The position numbers were made by a program, and so were the translations under genes. A stretch of 64,000 nt of DNA from positions 200,006 to 264,005 of the forward strand of contig NW_013657625.1 of the NCBI RefSeq assembly GCF_000142905.1, written 5' to 3'. A model generated the notes under the pieces. The model was not told the origin of the DNA, searched no databases, and worked only from the letters and a program-made list of their open reading frames with translations. Origin of the DNA: Thecamonas trahens ATCC 50062 (taxonomy: Eukaryota > Apusozoa > Apusomonadida > Apusomonadidae). Positions 28,205-41,978 of this stretch are shown piece after piece; the stretch's first letter is position 1; each line of letters starts with the position of its first letter.

Positions 28205-31200
28205 TTAGTTGAGCGCGGGCTCAGACTCGCTGACCTCGCTCAGCAGGCCACCGCCGTCGAGAAGACCGACGTGCTCGTCGTGGCCACCAAGCCACGGGCG
28301 TCGGACACCCTTGCCGCGCTCGCGAACGACGCTGCCGTCGAGAGTCCGCCCGCGGACGAGAACAATGCCACTAACGAGCCACTGGCCCCAAAAGGCGATG
28401 GCCCACAGTGCGACGACAGCGACCGAGCCGCCGGCATCGAGAAGGTGCAGAGCGACACCACCGAGGATGCCCGAGATAAGCGAGCCGACGGCAGCCACCG
28501 CGCCGTGCCGCAGCCGCTGACCGCCCTGCAGCATGTTCCACGCCGGCGCCACTAGCTCGCCGGCCAGCGCCACGCTCCACAGCACAAGCGAGACGCGGGC
28601 TGAGGCACTGCTGTCCAGCGCGGCGGCGCTGAATGCGGCACCGAGGCTCAGGCCGTAAGTGAGAACGGCTGCCGCCAATTGCGGGGGGTGGACATCGTCA
28701 AGCGCGACGTGCGCGCCGGCCATGACCACGCGAAGCCGAGTCCTCCCGGCGTCGCCGAGGACGCCGAGCCCGAGCACGCACACACCGCAACCAACAAGTA
28801 GACCGTCACCGGCCGACTCGAGTCCATGCGCCAGTGCAGGCACGGCAAGGGCAAAGGCGGCAAGGCCGAGGAAGACCCGGCCGATGCTGGCCACGATCCA
28901 CGCCGAGTACCGCCGCTGCCGGGCCATGACGTGGGCGATGGCAATAGCCACGGTTCCGGCCGCCGCTGCGCCGACGAGACCAGCGCTCATCTTGCGCCAC
29001 AGTGCGTCGGTGTCCGGTGAAGGCTCTACCGCGGTGCACTGGACACCGCCGAGGTTCGCCACGGCTTGGTAGCCGGCGGCAACAACATCGACGGTGGCCG
29101 GCGCCCATGACGGGAGCTTGCTCCGCGAGACAAGCGCAAAGACGACAAACCTCGCCCAGCCAAAGCGGTCGCCAAAGACCTGCCCGAGACCGTAGTCCAG
29201 CCCGCGCTCGGCGTAGACCAGCGCGCCGAGAGTGAGGATGACACAGGCAACCGCAGATGCAACGACAAAGCCCATGAGCGCCCTGTCATACTTGGCGCTG
29301 CCGGATTCAGCGTCGACGCCGAACGTGAGGTCACCAAACGGCTTGCACAGCAGTCCGTCACGGCGCTTTTCGGCGCTCACGCCACCGACCACTCGCCACT
29401 GCGCAGCGTCTGCGCACTCGCTCAGCTCCTGCCGCGACCGACAAGGCCCGCCAAACACCGCATCGGCCCGCAGCTGGCGGGCTGTGCACTGTGACGAACT
29501 GTAGCAACTCCAGCCACAGCCGGACTCTCCGCAATAGTCAATCGAGAGCACGCCAGCGCCGTTGTTCTTGACCAGCCCAGCCTCAACCACGACACCGGTC
29601 GCGGCACCGTGGCGTGCGTTGACAAGCTGGAGCTCCGCACCCGAGCCGCGCGGTTCAAAGACGACGCTCGGCAGCGAGCGTGCAAACTTGCCCAGGAACC
29701 GATCTTCCGACGTTGCCGTCGTACGAGTTCCACTCCCGACCACACGCAGCTGGACAGCGCCAAACATGGCGCTGCCGGGCCGTGCCACCTGAACGTCGAC
29801 CGCTCTTGCACCGCTCCCGCGGACGACAACGACCCGGCCGTCGACAGCACTGGTCTCGGCACCGGCGACCCAAACCGTGGCAGCAACATCGACGACAACA
29901 TCGCTTGCGGCAGCGCTGGAGACAATAGTGGCCGGCACGTTGCGCACACCCGCAGTCGTCGATCCGAGCGTGACCCGGCATCCGGCGCCGCTGACGCTCA
30001 CGCTAGTCTCCTCCGCGCTTGCGCCCATAAATTCGAGACCGAAGCGGGTACCGACGCCAAAGCAAGCAAGCTCGAGCGTACCGTCGTCTGCGACAACGCC
30101 GGTGTGAACGCGGAGAGCCGCCGACGCGCGGGTGGCAATCGCAAAGGTGGTGCCATCGTCCCGAGTGACCAAAGTCACGGCTTCGGCGCCGCCGACCTCT
30201 GTCGCCACAGCAGACCAGAGCTGAGTATCGGCCAGCACCACCTGCGCGGCTGGATGGGTTGCGTTGAGCAGCGCCACATTGGCGCCGGCAGCCATGCGGG
30301 TCGCGGTGAGGTTAGCGGCGGCCATGGCCACCGACTCAACACCAAACAGGCCGGCGCCACAACCAGAGGCCTGCGCCACCGGGACCGGGGCCAGGCCAGC
30401 GATCCGGATGACGGCGGCAGGCATGCTCGACTTGGAAACGGCACCATGCGCCGAGAGGCAGGGGCCGTCCAGATCGACAGCATCCGAGCCGACAAACTGT
30501 GCGGTCGTTGTCTGACCAACCAGCCATATCGGTGCGGCGGCGGTAACCAGCGCGCCGCTCGTCGCGTCGACAGCACCGCCCGAGATCAGAACCGGGAACG
30601 CGAACTGAGCCGGGAGGACCACGTTGCCGGCGCCGACCACGACGATTGCAGAGTCGAGGCCGGTGGAGAGCGGTGCGTTGGCGACGTCGACCACGGTGCC
30701 AGCCGCCGCCTGCGTGTCAATGACCACCACGTCGACATGCTGGACGGTCAGCCGCAGGCCGCCGACCACAACACGACCGTAACCACCGTAGCCGAGGTCG
30801 TGGACGGCGACCATGTATGATGCACCAGCCGGGAGCAAAGGCAGGGTCACGACGACAGTTCCGTTGCTGCCGGCCTCGCCGTTGACGGCGACCACCGTCG
30901 GCTCGGCCACTGAGCTCAGCGCTAGATCCAGGACCCAGTTGCGCGCCACCTTGCCGGGTTGGCTTGCCGACGCGGCTGCAAAGGTGGACTGGGACGAGAG
31001 CGGGAGCTGCACAACCTCCATGGTCTCGCCGTCGACAAGATCAAAGTCGAGATGCCCGCCGACGGGAGTTGTCACGTTGACGACTGCCGGAGAGCCGCCA
31101 AAGTAGCCCGCCAGCCACGGGTAGGCAGACATATCCGGCGTCCCGCGGAGAAGCGACATCGAGTCCTTGGTGGTGAGGTGCGAGACCACCAGCCTGGGCG

Positions 31201-34200
31201 CCGGCATGCCGAACCCACTCGGCACCACGGAGTCGCCCTTGAGCAGCGACGGCGCCAGCGGGGCCATCTCCTCGGGCGCCCAGAAGACAACCACATCTGC
31301 GGCAGCATCTCCCCCGACAGCGATGCGGGCATCCGAGTTCAGCGGGCCCTCGAAGTTGGCAAAGTCAACGCCCTCGCCGAGGTCGACGTCCAGCTGCGCA
31401 GCGTCGCCAGACTTCAGCCAGGTGAGCAAGTCGATGCCGCCTCCGGTTGCAGCGTGCAGCACGACGTTGGAGACGCCGGCGCCGAGAAGGCCGTCGCGTC
31501 CGCCGCCAGTTGTCACGTTCATGACGTACCGTGCAGGGCTGGCGGCGTAGGCCAGCTGGCAGGCCGGCTTGCCGTCGCTCCCAGCTGGCACACCAAGGAC
31601 CGTCGCCAGCGCCGTCGCCCACGGAGTAGCGGCGATCTGCGGCCGCTGCGGCACGCCCGACTGCGGGGCGGCGCGACAGACACGGTGCGCGGCAAAGTCA
31701 AACCACTGCGGGATGGCGTCGGGCCCAGTGGCGGTCGCTAGTGTCAACAATGACGCCTCAGCCGTGCCCACAAAGACGGGGGCATGGATGGCCGCAAGCG
31801 GATGCTTGCCGGAGCCCGGCTCACCAAAGGCGATATCGATCGTTCCGTTGGCGATGACGGCTGCTGAAGTAGCGGCCATAGCGAGGTTTGCTGGGCCGAC
31901 AGATGCGTAAAGCACTTCGGTGACAGCCGAGACGAGTTTGTGAGAGACGCGCGAGCCACCAACGCCGAGCAGAATTCTCGCCCGGTTGACATCACCGACA
32001 AAAGTGACGCGGAGACCGGCGGTCTTGCCGTTGGTCACCACCACGCCACTGTCAGTCACCGCATACTGCAGCTCGCGGGTATCGTGGCTCGCCATCATGT
32101 GCAGCTCGACGACGTTGTCGGCGTCAGCGCTGACGATTTTGATCTCGCACTCGTAGTCGGTGAGGGTGAGCGCGCCGTTGCCGAGGATGACGGTGTGCTT
32201 TCCCCCGCCTTGCGGGAAGACGTTGAGCGCAGACTCACGGGTGCAGCCGCGCAGGTCGTAGGTCAAGGTGGCGTCGGGTGCTCCGCTGCTGATCCCGTGT
32301 AGATTGACGGTCGTGCCCGAGACCGGCGCAGCCACATACAGCCCGACAGTCTTCTTGTTCGCCGAGGCATGAACGTTGACGTTGAGCGTTTGGATATTGC
32401 CAAAGCCAACACCGCGCGACGGGGCCGAGTCAAAGCCGCCGAGGACAAAGTCGGCCATGACGTCCGCAAAGGTCGCGTCCTTGGCCAGTGTGACACTGAG
32501 GCTGTTGGCGTCACCGCCAGCACCGTTGACCGTGACCAGCGAGCCGAGGGCCGCGAGGTCGGCAACCTCAAAGATGTCGTCGCCATCGCCGCCCGCGGCC
32601 GACGTCGCGGTTCCGACTGGAGCCGCCGCGACGGTAAAGGTCGTGGCCAGCGATGGTGAGCCCTTGAGCTGCAGCCGCGAGAAGAGGCCGTCAGCGGCGA
32701 GGGCGACCGCCAGCTCCGAGCTTGCACCGAGCATGACGGTAGCAGCCTCGATGCGGATCGCGTCGGTGACGACGTCAATGGTGAGGGTGTCGCCGCCCGA
32801 GCCCGAGAGCGAGACGCCATGGCCACCGTAGGCGACCAGAGCGCCGGAAACGGTCACGTTTGTCGCAGACGCGACCGAGACACTGACCGGGCACACAGCG
32901 CCTTGGACCGCGATGACGGCGCGGTCGACGGGCTCGGTGAGGCTCACGCTTCCACAGGTCTTGCCGAGCGAGGCGCCAGCGCCGCCGGCGGCGCTCACCT
33001 TGAGCGCGCTTGCCACATAGGTGGGCGTCCCACTTGCCGGGGCATGGTACGCCATCGGCAGCTCGACATGAGCGGCGGCGACCGACGGCAGCGCCACAGG
33101 CGTCGCCGACCGCGGCACGACCCGGAAAGCGCCACTGGCGGATCCGGCAAAGGTGACGACCTTGGCGGTGGCGGCGGTGACGCCGCGGGTGGGCAGAGCC
33201 TCGCCGACCGGCTGGCCGGGAACCACAAAGGCAAACCAGAGCATGCCGTTGCCGGCGTCGTCGATGGTGTAGGTGGGCATGGCCGAGGAGCTCAGCAGCA
33301 TCATGGACGGATCAACAAGGCCAAGGTTGATGGCGCCAGCGCCCGACGAGACAGCAGGCACCGACTGCGGGTTGAACTTGTCGGTGAAGACCACGTGCGA
33401 GCCGTCCCAGTGGACGACGGTCCAGCACTTGTGAACAAAGACGAGGTGGACGCATGCCTTAATGCCCAGCCCGTACTTGAAGGTGAGTACGATGCCACCG
33501 TCGAGCGAGTGCATCAGGTTGCCGTGCTTCACCAGCCGCGCAATCTGATCAAAGGTAATGACCTCGCCGCCATTCGGGTTGTTGAGTCGGATCGAGACAT
33601 CGATCTGGAGCCCGGCGTAGCCGTAGCCCTTGAAGATAAAGACGCCGACCGAGACCTCGCCGGTCATCGACGCGGTAAAGATGAGCGGGTAGTGCGGCGA
33701 GCCGTCTGGGTTGGTGTACGTCACGCCCAAGCCGCGGAACAAGTACGACGGGTTCTTGTAGTGGATCGACTCGTAGACCGCATCGTAAGTGAGAGAGACC
33801 TCACCGACCGAGACTGTGAGCGCAGCCTTAAAGTCTAGCGAGAGCACAACGTGCGGGAACGGCCAGATCGGGATGGGGAAGTGCATACCAAGCGCGAGCG
33901 TGGCGTCCGGAATGGTGACACCCACAATGGCAAAGTTGGTTCCCATCATCATGTCGAGCAGCTTCTCGACAGGGTTGTGCAGGATGTTGTACTCGATGCC
34001 AAACGAGCCCGAGGTGGTCACGCCCGAAACAAACGAGGCAATCTCCTTCTCGTGAGCTTGCGCAACTGCCGAGTTGTACAGGATCTGCTGGGTCTTGGGC
34101 GGGAGGTAGCCGTCAGGAACAAGAACCGGCTTGTGCAGCGCGAGCTCGAACGAGCCGAGTAGTTTGCTCACGCCGCAGCCCTCGACGCCGAGCGACGAGA

Positions 34201-37200
34201 GCTCGTCGGCGACGGCGACAACGTTCATAATCCGGCCGTAAACGCGAATGGCGGTGACGAGCTGGTCGATGTTGCAGTCCGAGGTGAGCTCGCAGAAGAA
34301 GCGGGCGACGCGAAGGGCGTTAAAGTTGGAGCCAAAGATCTTGGACATGCCCGGAATCGGCTTGAGGAGCACGCCGTTGGGGCCAAAGACCTTGTTGAGC
34401 GGGTCGAGGATCTTGGTGACGTGGCCCATCATGGCATCGATGTATTTGACGAGCATGGTGCCGAGGCACATCTCGACGTCGTTGAGCGCGAGCTTGGTCG
34501 GCGTGGTCGACGTCTGCCCGGCCTTGATGTCAAACTCGTACCCAGCCTTGAACGAGGCCTCGTAGTGGATGAACGCGGTGAGCGCCTCCTGCGGCGTGGT
34601 GTGGGCGAGATCGGCAATGAGCGGACCGGCACCCATGAGGCCTTTGCCGCCGAGCTGGGCCGAGATGTCGATGTCGATGTCGGCCTTGGGGAGGAGCGTC
34701 AACGCGAGCGTGCCCTTGAGGTAGGTGTCTGCCGGCGTGGTGATGAGCTCAAAGCCAAGCGGGCCGAGCCCACCGACCAGCTGACAACCGGACGGCATGT
34801 CGAGGTCAACGGTCGACGAGAAGGCCGGCTCGACCGGGAGCGTGACCGAGACGCCGTGGACCGCCGAGTAGACGAGCGCAATAGAAAAGGTCCAGTCGGC
34901 CTCTAGCTGGGCGTTGCATTGGATGTCGAGGTCGAGCAGGCCATGCGCGCCCCAGTCTGAGTTAACCGAGAACAGCGGACGGAGTGCCGAGTTGCCAAAC
35001 TCGATCGACCAGGTGTAGCTGCGAGCCTGAGCATCGTGGGCGACGGTGACCGGCTGCGCCAGGTGTGGAAGGTGCGCGTTGAGCGCGCCGGTCACAATCT
35101 CGACCACAATCTCGTCGACAGTTGTCGAGACCGGAATGCCCGCCAGCTTGTCGACGAGGTCGACCGAGATCTGGTGGATGATCTGCGAGGCAACGGCCGG
35201 TCCGGTGATGGCGGAGAGTTCGCCGTCAAAGAGGGTAGCGAGCTTCTTGTCAATGAACGCGATGGCCTTGGAGCCGAGGATCGAGTCCGGACCAAACATT
35301 TGTGCCCGCAACTTGGCAAGGTCGGTCGAGAAGGAAGAGAAAAAGGTGCCTGGATGCGAAAAGAACTCGGCCATCCACGACTTTGAGAGGACGGCATCGA
35401 GGTTGGCAACAAAGTCGGCGCACTTTGCGTCCGAGGCGGTGGCGTCGGACGGGTGGGCAAGGGACGGGACGACGACGGAGACCTCGCACTGGGCCGAGTC
35501 CACAAACGGAAAGGTGATGGCGGCGTCAAAGCCGGCCGAGCCGGCGAGGGTGACACCTGTGCCCGGCGAGGCAGTGAGGGTGGCGGGCGCGGTGTCGCCG
35601 ACGTCGGCCGACGCCGCGAGCCACGCGCGCGACTTTGCGACCTCGGCGGTGTAGGGACCAAACTGGAGCTTGAGCTGGCCGTCATCGTGAGCACCGGCAG
35701 ATGCGCGAAGGTAGGTGGCGTCCTTGTCGAGCGCGACTTGGACCGGACCCGAAGCCGGGAAGGTGACGTCGAGCACAAGGGCGACGTCGACCTGGGCCGA
35801 TACCGCGAGATTGTTTGAGGCTGAGACGCCGGCCGAGAGCGAGCCACCGCCATGGAAGAGCTGGGTGTCCATCACCGAGGCATCGGTGTACGAGGTGGTG
35901 TAGGGGGTAAAGGTCAGCGGGAGCTTGAAGGTCTCGTGGGCGAGCGAGACGTTGGAACAGACCGGGCCGACCTGGTAGTGGAAGGCGTCGGCCATGAACG
36001 AGCAGAAGAGTGCAAGCGACATCGGCTCGCCGCGGTCGCACACTGCGGCCACCGTGTCGTCGTACATGGGCAGCAGCTTGGCGAGGACCCGGCCAAATGG
36101 CGAGTGTTTCATCGGGGCGAGCGGGGTCTGGACGCTGGGGTCGGCCTTGACGTCGGCCAGAAAGTCGACGCCGGCCTTGAGCAGCTCGCACATCGAGGCG
36201 TCCTTTGAGGCGAGGCCCTTGAGCATGCGGATGAGCGCATCGTCACCGGACCATGTGGCGGTGGCCTGGGCCTGCAGGTTGTCCTTGAACTGCTGAAGTG
36301 CAGCAGGTGAAGCGAGGTCTGCGGCGTCGGCGACTGAGAGGTCGACAGTGAGGTGCGGGAGGCCCGGAATCGGGGCAGCAAAGGCATCGACGGCCATGCC
36401 GCCGACGACGGCCGAAGCGGCGACGGCGGCGTCGAGGGTAAAGGCAGAGAAGAGTGAGGTCGGCTGAGAGCCAGCCTTGAGAGCGGTGGCGGTTGTGAGC
36501 CAGGGAGAGGCAGCGTGGAGGATGAGCGAGGCCGAGGCCTTGGCGGCGACGGATCCGATCTCGACACCGAGCGGCCCGATGGCGCCGTCGAGTTTGCCAG
36601 CATGAAAGGAAGCGGCTGTGGCGAGGCCGACTTCGAGGTCACGGACGACAGCGCGCGACTGGCTCATGACCGGCGCGGCATACTCGAGGCCCGGCAGAGT
36701 GATGTTTGAGATGGAGAGCGAGTACGGAATGACCAGGTGCTGGGTCTCTGGGTTAATGGCAGCGTTGATGGCGATCTCGACTTGCGGCGAGCCCGGGTTG
36801 AGGATGGGGTCTGGCGCGATGAGGCGGACAGCGAGGACGCCGGCGAGCTCGACGTCGGTGATCTGCGGGAGGAGCGAGGAGAGCAGCTGGTCCGCGACAA
36901 GGGCGCCTGGGCGAAAGGCCAGGTACTGGGCGACCTCGACCGACTTGGGCGGGACGCCGGGCTCGGCGGAGCGGACGACAAATTTGGCAGAGAGCTGAAA
37001 GCCGCCACCAGAGAGCGGGACGCGGGCGGTGGGATAGTCGTCTGTGGCGGAGCCGTTGACAAAGGCGGTCTCGATGGTAATGTTGGCCGACGAGCGGAGC
37101 GGAGCGCAGCCGTGGACAATGGCGACGTCGGTGTCGATCCAGGCAGCGACTCGGGCGGCGGCAGTGGAGGCCGGCAGATCAAGCGAGATGGGCCCGGCGG

Positions 37201-40200
37201 AGAGGCTCGACGGAGCGGATGAGGTGGCGCCGTCAAGAGAGTGGCATTGAAGCCGAGTTTGAAGGAGGTGCCGGGCAGCTGGCCGGAAAAGTAGGCGGCC
37301 CAGCCCGGGACGTTCGGCACGCACGACGGAAGCGACGTGGCCTCGACACTCAGCGGGAGCGGGAGATGGACCAGGGCGTTGATACCGGTCTGCGCGAGGC
37401 GGACAACAAGATCGTCCCAGCGGGCAAAGACGGGGACTGACGACTCCGACCAGGTGGTGGCGTACGGGGTGAGAAAGTGGGCGTCCGAGGAAGCGGTCAT
37501 GGTGAAGGCGCGGACGATGCCCGGTACTGCTGGCTTGAGCGAGAGGACGGTGCAAGTTGCCGAGTCCTGGGAAAAGGCTGGCGAGGTACTCGCGGCCACA
37601 AAGGATCCCATAGAGAGGCCGTCGTGGCCGGGGAGAGCGCAGCCAGCGAGGCCGGCAGCGACGGCAGCCTCGACGGCAGTCGGCAAGTTTGCGGGCGTGA
37701 GCTGCGTGAGCTTGAACGAGCAGGAAGCCGGAGCGAGGCCGTTGACCGACATCGAGTAGGACTCGGTGTGTGACGCCAGCGGAGCGTCGAGACAGAGCGT
37801 GGCGTACATGAGCTGCGGCTCGAGCTCGCCGGCCCAGGTGAGCTTGGCAAAGATGGGCTCAAGTGCGGCGGCGACGGCGTCGATGGCGTTGATGCCCTTG
37901 CCGAGGATGGGGAGCGGGAAAGCGGCAGAGCCCGAGGCAAAGGTTGCGACCGAGGAGATGGTGTTGGCGAGGGCAGCGAGGACGTCCTTGGGCGGGGTGG
38001 CCGAGAGGGTAGGCAGGAGCGAGGCGACCGGGCCGGAGGCGTGGAGCGGCGAAGCTGCGCCAGCGGCCGTCGGCGGGTAGTGCGGGTAGCCGACAACGTC
38101 GACGGCGGCGTCGGAGGAGAGCGGGACGGAGCCGTTGACGAGGGCGGCGTTGTCCATGGCGGTGAGGTCCGAGTCGACAATGGAGACCCGCATAGAGAGC
38201 ATGGAGCCGGCGAGACCGTCGGTGACGGCATCGGCAGTGACAACAAGGCTCGACGCCGCCGGGAGGTCGAGGTCAAGCGTTAGCGAGCCGCTCGTGACGG
38301 CAGCGGCAGACATGTGCCAGGATGCCGGGGCGGCAAAGCTGTGGGCCGAGCCGGAACCAGCGACGGTGAGCTTGACCGCAGTCGGAGCCGCGGACGAGAA
38401 TGCAAGGGTGTGGGTGGCGAGGAGATGGACCGGGATCCGCGAGAGGTCAAGAACGGAGGCCCACGGCGCGTCGGGTGTCTCGACAACCGTGACAAAGACA
38501 GAGGTCTGAACGAGGTCGAGCGACAGGACCGGGGCGGCGGGCGAGCCGGTGAGGCCGAGCGCGATGTTGGCGTGGAGGGCGACAGGGGAGTTGGCGATTG
38601 CGGCGTCAAGGAGGGCATCAAGGCTGCGGGCCGAGATGGAGGGGAGGGCGGAGCTTGTAAGGGTGTCGTGGAGGTCGCCGAGGAGATCAACGATCGGCAG
38701 GCCGAGGACGGTGGGAGTCGGGCCGAGACGGCCGCTGGCCCAAGCATAGGCATCCGAGGTAGTGAGAGTAGCAGTGGCGGCAGCGAGAGCGGTAGCGAGC
38801 TGAGCAGCTCCGGCCTGGTCGACGACGAGCTTGTCGGTGACCGGGGCAGCGGGCTTGGCGAGCGAGGCCCACGAAAAGCCGGCTGATGCCTCGGCCTCGG
38901 AGGTGAGCTCCAGCGTGCGGACTGCGACAGCGCCGGCAGGCGAACAGGTAATGTTGGCAGATGTATAGAGGGCAGAGCCGGACGGAGGGGCACTCAGATT
39001 GGAGAGCGCGGCACGGACGAGTGAGGAGTGGGCGGGTGGAGCGAGCCAAGCGAGCGTATCGAGGTCGAGGGTGCCGGCGAGGTAGGCTGCTGCTGCTGGG
39101 GCGTCGACCGACGATGTGTGCGGGTCAAAGACCGGCGGGTCGTAGTCGGCCAGAGCGGGGAATGCCGACTTGAGCGAGGTAGCCGCAGCAGTAAGAGCGT
39201 CGTCGATAGCGGCGGCACAGGTTGGCGTGAGCGGGACGGCCAAGGCGGGTGCGCCAAAGGCGAGAGCAAGGGCAGGCGCATCGTCGGTTGTGTAGGGCGG
39301 ACGGAACTCGAGGTTACAGAGCTCGATACCATGAGCGAGACACGTGGCCGGGCCATGTGTGGCAGCGAACCAGGCCCAGAAGCCGTTGCGGGAGGGAACG
39401 AGTGTCGAGCCGAGGTAGTTGTCGATGAGGGCGGGGATGTTGTCGACGGGAATGAGCGAGCTGTTGACAAAGAGAGCGAGCGCAGGCGGAGCGTCGACGG
39501 CGGCAGCGAGACGGGCAAGCGTCAGAGCCAGAGCAGGGCTTGACGGGAGGGCGCGTCCGGGATGGCGACGCCACCGATGGCGGCGGCGGAAAAGAGCGGC
39601 GTGAGCGGAGCGATGCGGGTCGGAGTGGCAGAGAGGGTCGACGAGGCGGAGCCCGAGAAAGTGAGGACGAGACCGCGGCCGAGAGCCGGAAGGATGTCGG
39701 GCTGAGCGGCGATGGCGGGCAGTGGCCAGGACGACGAAGCGGGGTCGAGCGCGGCGGCGGCGGCGAGGACCAGAGCGGCCGAGTCTGCGACAGCCAGTGT
39801 GGTGGCAGAGACCGAGACCGGGACGACAGCGGCAGGCGAGAGCGCAAAGGCGAGCTGCAGGCGCGAGGCGTGGCGGAGCGGGTCGGTGGGAGCAAGCCCG
39901 GTCTTTGCGAAAGCGGCAGCGAGGGTGGATGCCAGAATGGAGGGGCATGTCTCGGCCGTGCATGAGGCGGAGGCCGAGTAAAGAGTCACGCCGAAGACCG
40001 ACTCGTCAGGAGAGCGGACGAGGACGCCCGAAGCGAGTGGTGTAAGCGGAGACAAGCCATTGGTAACAAAGCCACCGCGGAGCGAGGCGAAGAGCGTCGT
40101 CGGGGTATCGGTCCACGACGGGATAGTGTCTGACGGCAGTGCGGCGAGGGCGGCGGCGACGTTTGCGGCAAGGGCGGGCGGCTGGCTAGCCAAGTTGGCC

Positions 40201-40969
40201 GCGGTGTGGATAAGCACAACCAGCGGCTGGCCGTCAGCGGCATGCGGATCGAGCACAAGCATGTTGCCGGTTGCTGACGACGAGCCAGCGAGGCTGCAGG
40301 AGCCTGCGTACGGCAGGGCCAGTTCGGGCAGCAGAGCCAGCGGAACATGCGCCAGCGGGAGGGAGAGCTTCAGCTCCAGCTTGCCTTGCACACTCACCTC
40401 TGCGCTAGGAGCAGACGCAAGAGCGGCATCGGCAGTGATGTCAAGAGAATGAGTGATGTCAAGCGAGGAGAGAATCGTGCCCTGAGTGGAAGATGCAGTG
40501 ACTTCAGCATCAAGTGACGCCGAGTAGGTGACCTTGATCAGAGTCAGGTGATCTAGCCCCGGGATGGTTGAGGGAACCGGAACCGAGACGATAGTTGCAG
40601 GAACGACGACATGAATTGCCGAGTCAGAAGACGATGGCGAGCATGTTGATGAGCTCGAGATAGCTTCAAGTAGCCGAGTTGAGAACAGCGCACCAACTGC
40701 CGAGGACTTTGGAAGGAGATCCGGGTACGGTGGGTTGTCTGAGCAGAAGGGAGGGGGAATGGAGTGAGTGGGAAAGGGGGGGGGGGGGATAGAGCGGGGA
40801 GGAGAAAATGGCATGAGAAGAAGGACGTACTCATGACAACACCCATCATTGCCTTGCAAAGGTCGGACATGTCGGTGACCTTGACCGACGCGGAGGCCGA
40901 GGTGACCGTAGTGGCCGAGGTCAGTGTCACACACACAAGCAAGAGTGTGAGCATTGTGTACCACCTCAT
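28205..40969 (-). CDS. giant secreted/membrane protein, about 4,220 aa, two exons and two frame breaks
   Basis: Unrecognised. Exon 1 (40969-40831) encodes a signal peptide (MRWYTMLTLLLVCVTLTSAT). The donor GTACGT at 40830 and acceptor CTGCTCAG at 40739 join in phase 1. Exon 2 runs to 28205 but changes frame near 39537-39545 and 37230-37243, each time stepping back one base, with no possible intron. Residues about 50-1900 contain Ala/Leu/Asp-rich amphipathic segments with recurring phrases such as GPLG[VF]E and FPLPILGKGINAIDAV. Residues about 2200-3800 are Gly/Val/Thr/Ala-rich short beta-strand sequence (GGHGVSLSGSGGDTLTIDVV; GGDGDDIFEVADLAALG), suggesting a beta-solenoid stalk. A Cys-rich segment (CGESGCGWSC and further Cys) precedes eight or nine TM helices and a short cytosolic tail. 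A cell-surface adhesion or coat role is a guess. Confidence 0.75.
40776..40788. repeat. poly-G in intron 1 of the giant secreted-protein gene
   Basis: 13 G on the + strand, i.e. poly-C on the sense strand, inside the 92-bp intron 40739-40830. Confidence 0.9.
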
Positions 40970-41978
40970 ATTGTTAGAGGGTTGGAGTAGAGGTGGTGGT
41001 TGTGGTGGTTGCGATGGTGGTAGATGGAGAGGTGTGTTGGTCTTGTACGGGTTGTGTGTGTGTGTGTGTGTGTGTGTCTCGTGGGATCAGCAGCGGCTGT
41101 TACAGTTTGGAGCAGTGCACGTCACGTGCAGCTTGACCCACCGACGTAGACGCGCGTGATTTGGCAGATAAGGTGAGAGTGAGGGCGAAGGGGATGATGG
41201 TATGGGAACGATAGTGGGTGGATAGCAGAGGAAGGAGGGTGTAGGGTTGGGTATGGGGGCTAGGGATTGGTGGTGTGTGGGGTTGTTGCGCTGTGATCGC
41301 TACCGCTACGGTGGTGGTGGTTGTGACGGTGGTGCCGTGACAGACGTGGGTGATGTGATCGACCTGGTGCGCGTTGGATGAGCGCGCGTGATATGGCAGT
41401 TAGAGAGGGTGATTGGGAAGAATACGGAAAAAAAGGGTTGATGTGGGAGATGGACATGCGGTTGTGACGGATGTCGTAGTGTGTGGTTTGTGGGAAAGGC
41501 TCAGCCGGCTGTGACGGACGGCGCGCGCGCTGCCTTGACTGACAGACGACATGCGGGGGCGATATCGGATGCGAAGGTGCTACGTAATGTGGCTATGGTC
41601 GATATTCAGATCGGTTGGAGTTGTCAACTGTGGTCTAAGGGCTGTGGACTGTCTGCCCTTGTGATGGGAGCTGCTGCGGTCTCCCGTGTGATGCACAGAT
41701 GACATTGGCTAGACAGACCAGTCCGGCACTCGATCGATAGGCGATACGACTACCCATCTCAAAACACATTGATCTTGTACGACGATGTGCATCTGGGCGG
41801 AAGCAGAGACCGAGAGCTAGCCAGGCAACCAGCCATCCAACCAGCCAGCCAACCAGCCAACCAGCCCGCCCGCCCGCCCGCCCGCCCGCCCGCCAGCCCG
41901 CCAGCCCGCCAGCCCGCCAGCCCGCCAGCCCGCCAGCACGCCATCTCCAGCACCGACACTCGTCGCCGAATCGCCCGC
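40970..41978. other. divergent region between the two giant genes
   Basis: About 1 kb with no convincing gene. GT-rich sequence including a (GT)n at 41058-41078 lies upstream of the secreted-protein gene, a GCGC-rich patch at 41520-41530, and a CCAG/CCCG minisatellite at 41820-41945 just before the coiled-coil gene start. Confidence 0.6.
41820..41945 (+). repeat. CCAACCAG / CCCG / CCAGCCCG minisatellite
   Basis: Three blocks: CCAGCCAACCAG units, then seven CCCG units (about 41861-41892), then CCAGCCCG units. The array ends about 35 bp before the ATG at 41979, with the CCCG block 90-120 bp before it. Confidence 0.9.

Noticed and set aside
37230-37555. First about 108 codons of the long frame that ends at 28205
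   Set aside because: Arg/His/Pro-rich shadow sequence; the true frame here is the one carrying LGFNATLLTAP, and the switch occurs near 37235.
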